Assembly: GCF_002265265.1 (NCBI RefSeq)
Contig: NZ_NOIF01000008.1
Coordinates: 1 to 61,155, forward strand
DNA: 61,155 nt
Source of the DNA: Photobacterium sanguinicancri
GTDB taxonomy: Bacteria; Pseudomonadota; Gammaproteobacteria; Enterobacterales; Vibrionaceae
Reading direction: 5' to 3'
This document shows, in pieces, positions 7,947 to 16,733 of the stretch; the first letter of the stretch is position 1, and each line of letters starts with the position of its first letter. The translations under genes were made by a program, and so were the position numbers. The notes under the pieces are model-generated. The model made no database searches. It saw nothing but the letters and a program-made list of their open reading frames with translations, and was not told the DNA's origin.

Positions 7947-9017
7947 TTATTGGCACTTACCAAATGTCACGGTATTCAATCCTTCAGAAGCTTGCTTTAC
8001 TGTGTCTGCACACATAGTTTCTGTAAAAGCGAGTGTATCGTTAAAGTTGTAACCAATTTGCTCACGAGTATCGTAATTGGTGAACAAGAAATCACCGTTG
8101 TCATGGTTATAAACAAATTGGGTCCACGTCGCGTAAGTTTCGCCGTTCACTGGGTCAATCAGATCCTGTGGTACAAGGTTACCCGCATTGAAGGTACTCA
8201 ATAATTTACCGCGAGTTTGCGCCCAACTTTTGTCTTCCTCGAGTGCAATGTGGCTCGTGTTAAACAAACCACGTAAGTTACGATCAAGCGATGAAATCGA
8301 TGAGGGAATCTCTTTCGCTGCTAAGTCGGTTAAATCCACCTTTTCCACATACGCGCGGTGTTCTTGTTGTAACGGCGCATTGGCCATGACACGAAGATCG
8401 GATTTTACATCACCACGGTGCATCACCATCTTGCCGCCCTTGTTCAATTGAAAGAGCGCAATGTTACCCGCTTTATCTTGAACAGAAATATGCAAGCCGT
8501 GTTGCGTACCATGTAAACCATCGGCCCATGCAATCTGGAACGCATTAGCATTAAAGGCAGCAGCCACTTCATCAACGGTTGCGTAATTTTCAACGAGATA
8601 ATCAATCACATTAAGAAAGCTAACTGCTGGAGCACCAGAGTCTTGGTAGTCTTTAATAAATTGCTGTGAATCGTACATATAAAGCAATGATGCCGCTAAG
8701 CCTTTAGCATTAATCGCATCAGATGTAACACCATGGAAAACATCATATTCACGCTGGGCAACGCTGTGATATTTCGTTTCCCACGCCATGGTCTTCGCAT
8801 AACTCGGTGTTTCCGCACTCATGCGCTCAATACCAACAGGGTTTACTTGAGTAACATTGCCAAGTTGATCACCCCAATCGAGTGAACGCACTGTCGAGAC
8901 ACCGTGCGGCGTATCAAGCGTGATACGTGAACAGGCATGCGCCGTTGACGTTACAGCTGCAAATGCCGTCGCAGCAATAAAAATAGTGGCGAATTTATTC
9001 AGTTTGAAGTTTTTCAT
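7947..9017 (-). CDS. Exported linear amide C-N hydrolase (choloylglycine hydrolase/penicillin V acylase family)
   Basis: A 356-residue N-terminal-nucleophile hydrolase. The signal peptide (about 28 residues, ending STAHA) is followed directly by CSRITLDTPHG, so cleavage exposes the catalytic Cys as the new N terminus. RSLDW, a conserved Asp-containing segment, and later Asn and Arg residues fit the bile salt hydrolase/penicillin V acylase group. Gram-negative members are known to hydrolyse penicillin V and N-acyl homoserine lactones, so a quorum-signal or amide-degrading role in the periplasm is possible; this is inference. The ribosome binding site is GAGGG. It is divergent from a LysR regulator, which may control it. 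Confidence 0.88.
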   Translation of the reverse strand: MKNFKLNKFATIFIAATAFAAVTSTAHACSRITLDTPHGVSTVRSLDWGDQLGNVTQVNPVGIERMSAETPSYAKTMAWETKYHSVAQREYDVFHGVTSDAINAKGLAASLLYMYDSQQFIKDYQDSGAPAVSFLNVIDYLVENYATVDEVAAAFNANAFQIAWADGLHGTQHGLHISVQDKAGNIALFQLNKGGKMVMHRGDVKSDLRVMANAPLQQEHRAYVEKVDLTDLAAKEIPSSISSLDRNLRGLFNTSHIALEEDKSWAQTRGKLLSTFNAGNLVPQDLIDPVNGETYATWTQFVYNHDNGDFLFTNYDTREQIGYNFNDTLAFTETMCADTVKQASEGLNTVTFGKCQ

Positions 9018-9160
9018 AACTTAACCCTCGACAGTAATAACCTTATTCATTAAGGGCGTTCATGCCCTTTCGATGTAGCTATTATCGCTAAGTTATTCTA
9101 ATCTAAAAGCCGCTAAGCATAGGGGATCCCCCTTCAATACTATCAAGTATGAGGATTAAT

Positions 9161-10036
9161 ATGGCTGTCTCGTTAGACCAACTCCAAGCTTTTGTTGCCA
9201 CTGTTGAACAAAAAAGCATGGCACAAGCAGCGCGCCATATCGGTAAGCACGTTTCGACGCTTCGAGAGCAAATTAATAATCTAGAAATTGATACTGGGTT
9301 GACCCTATTTATTCGTCATCCAAAATCACTTGAAGTCACACATGAAGGTAAGCAACTCTATAACTTTGCTCTCTCGATGTTAAAAGAGTCGGCTCATTTT
9401 GATGCTAAGGTCGATAGCTTATTACAAGGGATCCCCGATAAACTCACTATCGCGATAGATGCGAGCTTAATAGAACCCGCGCTTGATTTACTCATTGCCG
9501 AGATTCTAAAACAATATCCCTACCTCACGCTAAAAGTGCTGAATGGTGATACCTTACAAGTTCGCGGGTGGGTGCTATCAGGCCAAGCTGATATTGGCCT
9601 CATGTTCAGTACCATCAATATGCCGACAGAAATGGTCGTCAGCAAAGGGTATAACTTTGAAGTGATTCGCGTCGTTCCTCCACAATGGGCATTGCCACCG
9701 CATGCTTCTCATCGTGATTTTCTCGACCAATTACAACTTACCTTTACCTTTTTACACGATATAGGCATGCGTGATGCTGATGTGCTCAGCCACCGCTATA
9801 TGTTTTGCAACAATGCCACCCAACTGCTCAACTTAATCAAAGCAGGTGTAGGTTGGGGACACTTACCCAAATTTGTTTGTGCAGAAGCCTTATTAGCCGG
9901 TAATGTTATTCAGAACCAAGAAAAAGACGATATATACCCGAACTGGCATGCAGATCTGACTTGGCTAAAAGAAAAAGCGATCAACCCCGCCATGCAGATG
10001 TTTATCGACGGTGTACGTGCGTTTCCAGTCCATTAG
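9161..10036 (+). CDS. LysR-family transcriptional regulator
   Basis: A 291-residue regulator starting MAVSLDQLQAFVATVEQKSM, with the N-terminal helix-turn-helix at about residues 15-40 and a LysR effector domain after residue 85. The start at 9161 follows GAGGA; an in-frame ATG 12 bp upstream would leave no good binding site. It faces the exported amide hydrolase gene across a 143-bp intergenic region, the usual arrangement for a LysR protein that controls its divergent neighbour. The effector is unknown. Confidence 0.88.
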   Translation: MAVSLDQLQAFVATVEQKSMAQAARHIGKHVSTLREQINNLEIDTGLTLFIRHPKSLEVTHEGKQLYNFALSMLKESAHFDAKVDSLLQGIPDKLTIAIDASLIEPALDLLIAEILKQYPYLTLKVLNGDTLQVRGWVLSGQADIGLMFSTINMPTEMVVSKGYNFEVIRVVPPQWALPPHASHRDFLDQLQLTFTFLHDIGMRDADVLSHRYMFCNNATQLLNLIKAGVGWGHLPKFVCAEALLAGNVIQNQEKDDIYPNWHADLTWLKEKAINPAMQMFIDGVRAFPVH

Positions 10037-10060
10037 GAAGCGAGCCAGCCATGTTCGATT

Positions 10061-10915
10061 TTATTCGTTTTGAGTTGCATTCTCCCATGCCAAAATGGCC
10101 GCTTTTCTATCCGGTCGCCAACGGTAGTTCCCCAGTTCGCCATTACTTTTGATCACCCGATGGCACGGGATCAAATAGCCAATCGTGTTATTGGCCAATG
10201 CCGTTCCAACCGCCCTTGACGCCTTAGGCGAACCCATAAATTGCGCAACTTGAGAATAGGACAATTGTTGCCCAGAATGAGTATTGATCATCGCCTCCCA
10301 TACTTTCACTTGGAAGTTTGTACCCTTCAGCACTAAATGAATCTTGCCTCTTGCCAGCTTTTTATCCGGTTCAACAGAAAATATGGTATCGCTGTATTGC
10401 TGTGCTTGTTCACTATTAATCTTGAATGTCCCGTTTGGCCATTGCTGGTATAACTCATCAATCACGTTTTTTTCATGGTTATCGGTAAATTGAAGAAAGC
10501 AAATCCCACGACCTGTCCACGCAATCACTGCCTCATCAAAGGGTGTTACGGCGACGCCATACTGAATACTGACCCCTTCCCCGCCTTTTTTAATTTCACC
10601 CGGTGTCATGGCTTCACACGTCACCATCAAATCGTGTAACCGACTGGTACCCGATAAGCCTACTGATTGGCTTGCTTCCATTAGATTTCGGGTTTGTTTT
10701 AATGCATCCAATGCCGCTTGCTTGGTCACAACCTGTAAAAAACGCTTAGGCGAGATCCCCGCCCATTCTGAAAATACCCGTTGTAAATGATGCTCGCTCA
10801 TATAAACAGATTGTGCAATTTCAGCCAGGGTTGGCTGACGTTCAAAATTGCGATGAATAAAGTTTATCGCTTGCTCAACGACATGGTAGTGACGATGACT
10901 CTCTGAATTACTCAC
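10061..10915 (-). CDS. AraC-type HTH fused to O6-methylguanine-DNA methyltransferase (Ada-like)
   Basis: A 284-residue DNA repair and probable regulatory protein. Residues about 10-105 are an AraC helix-turn-helix region (LAEIAQSVYMSEHHLQRVFS), and residues about 115-280 are an Ogt/MGMT methyltransferase with the active-site motif PCHRV and upstream RAVGTALANN. It removes methyl groups from O6-methylguanine by suicide transfer to the PCHRV Cys. Full Ada has an N-terminal zinc module that takes a methyl group from phosphotriesters; that module is absent here, so methylation-triggered activation by the classic route cannot occur. It overlaps the stop of the upstream EamA remnant by 8 bp. Confidence 0.9.
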   Translation of the reverse strand: MSNSESHRHYHVVEQAINFIHRNFERQPTLAEIAQSVYMSEHHLQRVFSEWAGISPKRFLQVVTKQAALDALKQTRNLMEASQSVGLSGTSRLHDLMVTCEAMTPGEIKKGGEGVSIQYGVAVTPFDEAVIAWTGRGICFLQFTDNHEKNVIDELYQQWPNGTFKINSEQAQQYSDTIFSVEPDKKLARGKIHLVLKGTNFQVKVWEAMINTHSGQQLSYSQVAQFMGSPKASRAVGTALANNTIGYLIPCHRVIKSNGELGNYRWRPDRKAAILAWENATQNE

Positions 10916-11222
10916 CTTGTACCGCCTTTTGCTGAAAAAATTGACGTGGTGAAAAGCCCGTCACTAACATAGTGCCTGTTATGACAAAAATAGAACCGAT
11001 AACAGTATTAAACAGCCCCAAGGTAAAATAATGTTTAGCGTTCCCCGCCATGTTGAGCTGTTTTTTTAAATACAAAGCAATAACCAATAATGTCACCGCG
11101 GCTAATCCGACTCGCGCCTCAATCAGCACGGCAGGGCCTAAAGGATTTGCTGCAATGCGCATAAAGAGAAAAGACCCACCCCATATTGCCGCTAGCGTGA
11201 TTAATCGAAAAAAGCTGTTCAT
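10908..11222 (-). pseudogene. Internally deleted EamA/DMT-family transporter
   Basis: A 104-residue ORF that joins the first about 70 residues of an EamA permease (ITLAAIWGGSFLFMRIAANP and ALYLKKQL) to its last about 25 residues (IFVITGTMLVTGFSP). Normal family members have about 290 residues and ten membrane segments. The reading frame is kept across the junction at LGLFNT|VIGSIF, so about 190 codons seem to have been lost by an in-frame deletion. It is unlikely to transport. Start at 11222 follows GGGAA. It overlaps the Ada-like gene by 8 bp, so it may now serve only as its leader cistron. Confidence 0.7.
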
Positions 11223-11428
11223 GTTTATTTCCCTTGGTAGCGTTATAGCTAACTGTGAATGAAGCCCTTTCATTCCTCAACCCGATTCTTGCGCAATTGC
11301 CTGTGATAAGTTCACCTTGCACAACACCAAATGCGAATAATTATTTTTCACTTTTAGTGTTGCATCAGTAGTACCTAGCATGATGAATCAAGTAGTATCT
11401 AATCATCATTGTTAATATCGTCAGTAAA

Positions 11429-12715
11429 ATGGATAAGATAGCCACACAAGATTCACCACAAGAAGATACGCTAACTCGACTCAAGCGAGCATTTATTGCT
11501 GGAATTTGGGCAACGCTCGCCAGCATATCAATAGGTTTTTTCTTTAAAATTTGGCTTGCTCAATGGGTCGCTAAAGAAGATCTCGCACTATTCCATAGTG
11601 TGGTAGATATTATTTCCTTGTCACTGATCCTAATGACAGGCTTTCGATCATCTATGGTGGTCAGTTATAGCCAAACCCAAAATGATCGCGACATTATTAA
11701 TATCTTCCGCTTTAGTTTAATCACTATGGTTCTCATCACTTGGGGGCTAGTGATCCCTTATATTAAACATGAGCTTAATATCAACGTTAGCTATTTTCAG
11801 TTGGTTGGGATCATCTTTAGTATGGGGCTAAAGGTCTACTTCACCAACCTTGTAGCCATGTATCGGCTTTACAGTATTTCCAACAAAGTCACCTGGTTAG
11901 ACCCATTAGCAAATGCCGTACTGTTCTTATTCTGTTTCTACGGTGTCGGGTTAAATCCGCTTTCTTCGCTCTTTTATAGCATGACTCTATCTTCACTCGC
12001 CGTTGCTGGATTTATGTATATTCGCCGAAGAAAAGAGATAGCAACCAAACCGCTTTCTACCGTTCAGCTAGATCCAACACTGATCAATTATGTCAAAAAA
12101 AGCTTTACGGCCTCACTCGAAGCAGGCGCCAGTATCTTAATGATATATATCACGGTACTACTGACCATCAGCCATTTTAGTATTGATGAACTCGGCGATT
12201 TTCAGGTGGTGGTTCGCCCTATTTTCACCTACATGACCATGTTGTTTGTCTTCCCTATCTACCGTTTTGTGCTGCCAGAACTGGCCGTTTGTGTCCGTAA
12301 CAAGCAGCATGAACAAATTACATTAATTCGTAAATGGGTATTCAAACTGGCCTTTATTGTCTCAGCCATATTTTTTGGCATCATGCTGATGTGGGCAAAA
12401 CCAATTGTGCTTTGGGTGTTCCCCGCAGAATATATTGGCGCAGTACCTGTCTTATTTCATTTTTCAATTTTCTTTATTTTCATGATGCTTAACGCATACC
12501 AACTCGCCTACATTAAAGCACATGGTCACTTTACACAGAGTCTACTTATTCGCCTAAGTGGTATTGTTAGTTTGGTTATTGGTTATTATGGTTTATCACT
12601 ATTTACCAATAATATCGTCGCTATTATTGCAGCGCTAGGATTGGGTTATATGATGATGTTTATCTTATCGACCATCGCTGAACGCAAAATATTGCGACAA
12701 CAAGAACAGCTGTAG
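11429..12715 (+). CDS. Polysaccharide flippase-like multi-pass membrane protein
   Basis: A 428-residue inner-membrane protein with about 12 predicted hydrophobic segments, of the MATE/MOP flippase type (Wzx-like). The N terminus is short and polar, and the ordered pairs of membrane helices and the basic loop RRRKEIATK near residue 195 are typical. It is not within a sugar-polymer cluster; its only operon partner is the lipoate-ligase-like gene 12 bp downstream. The substrate is unknown, and a lipid-linked sugar or a small molecule are both possible. Confidence 0.65.
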   Translation: MDKIATQDSPQEDTLTRLKRAFIAGIWATLASISIGFFFKIWLAQWVAKEDLALFHSVVDIISLSLILMTGFRSSMVVSYSQTQNDRDIINIFRFSLITMVLITWGLVIPYIKHELNINVSYFQLVGIIFSMGLKVYFTNLVAMYRLYSISNKVTWLDPLANAVLFLFCFYGVGLNPLSSLFYSMTLSSLAVAGFMYIRRRKEIATKPLSTVQLDPTLINYVKKSFTASLEAGASILMIYITVLLTISHFSIDELGDFQVVVRPIFTYMTMLFVFPIYRFVLPELAVCVRNKQHEQITLIRKWVFKLAFIVSAIFFGIMLMWAKPIVLWVFPAEYIGAVPVLFHFSIFFIFMMLNAYQLAYIKAHGHFTQSLLIRLSGIVSLVIGYYGLSLFTNNIVAIIAALGLGYMMMFILSTIAERKILRQQEQL

Positions 12716-12727
12716 AGGAAAAACGCA

Positions 12728-13429
12728 TTGAAGTTAACTAACAAGCTCGTACGTTACCCACACATTGATGTTGCTCGTGCTTTTGAAAAAGAAGATGCGT
12801 TATTACAGCAAATTCAGGCGGGTGATATCGCGCAAGCCCTATTACTTTGGCAAGCAAAATCACCCACGCTTGTTTTGCCCGCAGGTAATAAATGGCCCGT
12901 TACCGAGCAATCTAAACAACTGTTAGCTGCACAAGGCTGGCAACTCACATCACGAAAAACAGGTGGTGCACCAGTTCCCCAATTGCCGGGGATCATTAAT
13001 CTGTCGCACATTTATCATTGGCCCAGCAAGGAGCCTTACAATATTCAGAAAGCTTACTTGCAGTTGTGTCATGTTCTAGCCCTGTTTTTTAAAGGGCTTG
13101 GTGTAGACGTAGATATTCACGCAACACCAGGGTCGTACTGTGATGGTGACTACAACCTTAATATCAATAAACAAAAAGTAGTGGGAACCGCCCAGCGTGT
13201 TTTACTCAAAAAAGGCGGTGGGCAAATCGTACTGTCGCAAGCCTGTATTTTGCTTGATGTCGACTTAGAAGACATCGTTGCCCCCGTGAACTTTTATAAC
13301 CAAGTTTGTGGGAATTCAACCGTGATTGATGCGCAAGTTCATACACCTTTGTACGCACATTTAACAACGCTACCCAGTGTTGATTCACTCTTTCAACAGC
13401 TAAGCCAAGCCTTCATCAAACATGCCTGA
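12728..13429 (+). CDS. Lipoate-protein ligase A-like protein (BPL/LPL family)
   Basis: A 233-residue protein of the biotin/lipoate ligase fold. It shows SRKTGGAPVPQ, a variant of the RRxxGGGxV adenylate motif, and INKQKVVGTAQ, equivalent to the RKISGSAQ segment with the catalytic lysine. It is shorter than LplA (about 340) and lacks the C-terminal accessory domain. The start is TTG at 12728, after AGAGGA. It follows the flippase gene after 12 bp, an unexplained pairing. It could be a lipoate or octanoate transferase, or a diverged member of another function. Confidence 0.75.
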   Translation: MKLTNKLVRYPHIDVARAFEKEDALLQQIQAGDIAQALLLWQAKSPTLVLPAGNKWPVTEQSKQLLAAQGWQLTSRKTGGAPVPQLPGIINLSHIYHWPSKEPYNIQKAYLQLCHVLALFFKGLGVDVDIHATPGSYCDGDYNLNINKQKVVGTAQRVLLKKGGGQIVLSQACILLDVDLEDIVAPVNFYNQVCGNSTVIDAQVHTPLYAHLTTLPSVDSLFQQLSQAFIKHA

Positions 13430-13445
13430 AAGCAGAATACGCAAG

Positions 13446-14303
13446 CTAACTCTTCGGAAGATTCTCCATCGACTCAAGGGCGCGTACTCGACGCTGTTGA
13501 TTAGCAGAAAATGTCTGGCGGCGTAAATCATCAATGGCTGTTAACTGTGCATCCGTATCTAGAGTAGGATCAGCAGCAATATCCGCACGCTGCGCTAAAT
13601 AGTTATCCAGCTTGAGTTGAAAGGCTTTGCGATCAGTACGAAGTTGTTCCAATCTATCTGCGGCTTCCGTTCCGACTAATGCTTGCTGCTGCAAATATCG
13701 ATTTTGATCATCTAATGCTTCGGTATCATGAATTTCTGTTAGTAGGCTGGCATTACGATAGCCTTGCTGTAAATCTGGCGAGAGCTGATCAAGCTCTTGT
13801 TGCCACGCTTGTTGATAGGTCTCTTTATCTTGGAATTGTTCTTTTAATCTCAACTGTATAAGCGCAAGTTGACGCATCGTATTTTCATTCGCAAACAAAG
13901 TTTGCTGTTCTGCGGCTGAAAAATACCTCAGTTGTAAAGCAAGTAACTGATCATCGAGTTGCTGCAAGGCGTTAAAATCGAGGTTTTGAAAAGCGCCCGA
14001 TTCAAGATCAGCTAAGGCAGCACGATATTCAATAAAGCGTTTAAATAAATCCTCATCAAGCTGATAACCCTCAGCTTGTTCTTGATTGAAGCGCAAGAAA
14101 TTCGCTTTTAATGTCTTCAAGTCTTCCTCGCCAAGCCCTGCTAGAAAGTAATCAAAGGTATCACGCGCCGAATCTTTATCTATATCGGTATCTTGTTGTG
14201 AGTGAACTTGAACTTCAGTGATTTTGGTCGGCGACTCAAAGTTGAAATAGACCGCACAGGCAACTCCAACAATGCATAATAGCAACAGTACGGTCTTTTT
14301 CAT
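13446..14303 (-). CDS. lifO: Lipase-specific foldase (lipase chaperone)
   Basis: A 285-residue periplasmic steric chaperone anchored by one N-terminal membrane segment (KTVLLLLCIVGVACAVYF). The rest is highly charged and alpha-helical, and contains the RDTFDYFLAGLGE segment, an Rx1x2FDY(F/C)LS(A)-type motif that is the hallmark of Lif proteins needed for lipase activation. The length is at the short end for the family. It sits 5 bp after the lipase gene in the same operon, the standard arrangement for subfamily I.1 and I.2 lipases. Confidence 0.92.
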   Translation of the reverse strand: MKKTVLLLLCIVGVACAVYFNFESPTKITEVQVHSQQDTDIDKDSARDTFDYFLAGLGEEDLKTLKANFLRFNQEQAEGYQLDEDLFKRFIEYRAALADLESGAFQNLDFNALQQLDDQLLALQLRYFSAAEQQTLFANENTMRQLALIQLRLKEQFQDKETYQQAWQQELDQLSPDLQQGYRNASLLTEIHDTEALDDQNRYLQQQALVGTEAADRLEQLRTDRKAFQLKLDNYLAQRADIAADPTLDTDAQLTAIDDLRRQTFSANQQRRVRALESMENLPKS

Positions 14304-14308
14304 TGTAA

Positions 14309-15250
14309 TTAGAGTCCCTGAAGTTGTAAGCGGTTAGCGTGCTGACGATACAAAGTCGTTGGCGCTGTCTCGAACAAATGAGTAACACCTAATAGGCCGT
14401 TTATTTCATCGAGGTGATTCATCTTGTAATCATTACGAATCACTTTCCCTAGATGCGTACTACACTGCCCGACAAGACCATCATTGGGTTCATCAAACGC
14501 TAACCCTAACACCACCATCGCTGCGTCAGTTGGATCTAACGCATTGGTAAAGTTACGGGTACCTGTCCACGAATAGTAATAAACACCATTAGCCGCAACA
14601 TAGTCACCCTCACCACACTCGGTTACTGGCACACCTTCTGGGTATTTCTGATTGAACTGCAATGAACCTTGGGTTGTTAACGCAGCCAGCGACGCTAATG
14701 GATCTTGTGGTAAATCTCCGCCGCCAGAAAGCAAGTTAATCAGCGAAACTAATCCTTCTGCTAATTTCACAGCAACGCTTTCAGGAATCGAGCCTTCAGG
14801 AATGGTCCCTCGTGCAATATCTGCAATACGTGAACCTTTGTTCACTCCCCCAATACTTGTTACCGATGCAACGAGCTCAGGCGAAACAGACGCAACATAA
14901 CGCGCAGTAGGTCCACCATGACTATGGCCAATCAAATTGACTTTCTCCGCCCCTGTTATTGCTAATACATTTTGTACTTGCGCCAGTAATTGCTCACCGC
15001 GCAGTTCTGTACTATTGGTCGCTGAAATTTGCGCAACATACACTTTTGCGCCGCTCTTGGATAAGGCTTGGGGAATACCATAAAAGTAATCAATTCCCGC
15101 TAACGTATCAAAACCAAATAAACCATGTACCAACACAATCGGGTATTTAGTCGCGGTATAGCCTTTTTGACTAGCTCCTGTAGCACTCGTGCTGCCGTAG
15201 CTTGATAGCGGTAACATGCAAAGCATTAAAGTAATTAATAAACGTTTCAA
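14309..15250 (-). CDS. lipA: Secreted triacylglycerol lipase (family I, foldase-dependent)
   Basis: A 313-residue extracellular lipase. A signal peptide (about 22 residues, ending SSYG) precedes YPIVLVHGLFGFD (oxyanion motif), the nucleophile elbow LIGHSHGGPTARYVA, the Asp in DGLVGQCS and the His in HLDEINGLLG; two Cys flanking this part can make the conserved disulfide. The start is TTG at 15250 with AGGGAGA as binding site; an upstream in-frame ATG at 15328 has no support. It forms an operon with its foldase. An IS element begins only 82 bp upstream of the start, so the original promoter may be displaced or lost. Confidence 0.92.
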   Translation of the reverse strand: MKRLLITLMLCMLPLSSYGSTSATGASQKGYTATKYPIVLVHGLFGFDTLAGIDYFYGIPQALSKSGAKVYVAQISATNSTELRGEQLLAQVQNVLAITGAEKVNLIGHSHGGPTARYVASVSPELVASVTSIGGVNKGSRIADIARGTIPEGSIPESVAVKLAEGLVSLINLLSGGGDLPQDPLASLAALTTQGSLQFNQKYPEGVPVTECGEGDYVAANGVYYYSWTGTRNFTNALDPTDAAMVVLGLAFDEPNDGLVGQCSTHLGKVIRNDYKMNHLDEINGLLGVTHLFETAPTTLYRQHANRLQLQGL

Positions 15251-15331
15251 TTTTACTCTCCCTGTTAGAGATCCGATGAGTAAAATAACGCTAGCATGTA
15301 ATTGGGTGCATATATAATTAAGTAACATAAA

Positions 15332-16398
15332 GGCTCTGTTCAGTATTTAAGTGGGTGAACTATACTTTAGATAAATCTACTAAATTACTGAGGTTAGCCG
15401 TATGGAAAACTTCTCTTTCACTCAATTATTAGAATCGATTCAGAATCTTACACATGAGGAAAAGCTATGTGTTAAAAGCCTTCTAGATCCAAATAGTCAT
15501 TCGCAAGAACAACCAAAAAGCTTATTAGAGCGTATTGAAGAGAATTTTTGTAGCCATCCTCATTGCCCGCATTGTGATAGTAAAAAGGTTCAAAAATGGG
15601 GAGTACAGCAAAATAAACAACGATTTAAGTGCAAACCCTGCAAGAAAACGTTCACGTCTCTTACGAAAACCGAATTATCAGGCGTCCATTATATTGATGT
15701 GCTTGACCAATATCTTGAGTGTATGTTGGACGGAATGTCTTTAAGAAAAGCTGCCCGTCGTTGCTCCATTTCTCTGGATACTTCATTCCATATACGTCAC
15801 CGCTTAATGTCACTGTTAGCAAATAATAAATCCGAACATTTAGAGGGGATTGTCGAGATTGATGAAACATTTTTCAGGTTATCGCATAAAGGACAACGCG
15901 GAATAAAAAAGCCTAGAAAACGTGGTGGTTCAAGCATTTACAAAAAGAAAGGTGTTAAGACGCCTCGTGTAAAACAAGTCCCTGTTCTTGTTGCTTGCGA
16001 CCGACAAGGAAACCTTACTGATGCGGTATTAACACGAGTGAGTGGTGATGAACTATATAGACATCTTAATGGGTGTATAAAACCAGAAACACCATTATGC
16101 GCTGATGCTCACCTTGCTCATGAACTTGTATCAAAGCGACTAAAAGTTGTTTTAAAAGAGATTGTTAGCAGTTCAAAAATTGCTGTCTTAGAGGGTGTAT
16201 TCCATATACAACATGTTAATGGTTACCACAGTACGCTAAAGCGTTGGATAAATTGTACGCTCTGTGGTGTTGCAACGAAGAACCTGACCAAGTACTTAGG
16301 ATGGCGACGCATACTGAGTGATGATTCACTATCAAAGGCTACATTCACAGAGAGAATCGCTGGATGCTGGGCTCTCAACTAAGTTGCTGAACAGAGCC
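15332..16398 (+). mobile_element. IS1595-like insertion sequence
   Basis: A 1067-bp element bounded by a perfect 12-bp inverted repeat: GGCTCTGTTCAG at 15332 and CTGAACAGAGCC ending at 16398. It carries one intact transposase gene. Flanking bases give no 8-bp target duplication (AACATAAA on the left against ATACCTAT beyond the duplicated right end), which suggests rearrangement after insertion. It lies between the lipase operon and the CRISPR-Cas locus. Confidence 0.85.
15402..16382 (+). CDS. IS1595-family transposase (ISXO2-like)
   Basis: A 326-residue transposase. The N-terminal zinc ribbon at about residues 53-90 has CSHPHCPHCDS and CKPCKK, and the catalytic domain follows. It shows VEIDETFF (first Asp), LCADAHLAHE (second Asp) and HVNGYHSTLKRWI near the end (the DD-N/H region typical of IS1595). 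The frame is intact and the stop is 16 bp from the right end. The C-terminal 38 codons are duplicated downstream of the element, but that copy has no start. Confidence 0.9.
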   Translation: MENFSFTQLLESIQNLTHEEKLCVKSLLDPNSHSQEQPKSLLERIEENFCSHPHCPHCDSKKVQKWGVQQNKQRFKCKPCKKTFTSLTKTELSGVHYIDVLDQYLECMLDGMSLRKAARRCSISLDTSFHIRHRLMSLLANNKSEHLEGIVEIDETFFRLSHKGQRGIKKPRKRGGSSIYKKKGVKTPRVKQVPVLVACDRQGNLTDAVLTRVSGDELYRHLNGCIKPETPLCADAHLAHELVSKRLKVVLKEIVSSSKIAVLEGVFHIQHVNGYHSTLKRWINCTLCGVATKNLTKYLGWRRILSDDSLSKATFTERIAGCWALN

Positions 16399-16531
16399 GG
16401 TGTTGCAACGAAGAACCTGACCAAGTACTTAGGATGGCGACGCATACTGAGTGATGATTCACTATCAAAGGCTACATTCACAGAGAGAATCGCTGGATGC
16501 TGGGCTCTCAACTAAGTTGCTGAACAGAGCC
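16399..16531 (+). repeat. Tandem duplicate of the right 133 bp of the IS
   Basis: The 133 bp from 16266 to 16398, including the last transposase codons and the right inverted repeat, recur exactly at 16399-16531. The duplicate starts abruptly at GGTGTTGC, directly after the first right end. It is either the remnant of a second, tandemly inserted IS or a local duplication. Identity of both copies shows it is recent. Confidence 0.9.
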
Positions 16532-16733
16532 ATACCTATACCAGGTACTAGCCATAAATCTTGGTTGATATCGACCTGAGTATTCCCCTTTTTAATGCCA
16601 CTAAAAATAATCATTTGGATTCAGATGGTTATGAGAGCCGTGAAAAATAGGGTAGAAATTTATGCCTTGCATCACGATAAGTCGGGACGGTATGAGTGAA
16701 ACTAAGGTTTAACATCAATCATTAGGTGAATCT

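Noticed and set aside
16318..16515. An ORF that ends in the duplicated transposase tail.
   Set aside because: Its beginning is a shadow frame of the transposase; only the last 38 codons are the duplicated end of the IS.
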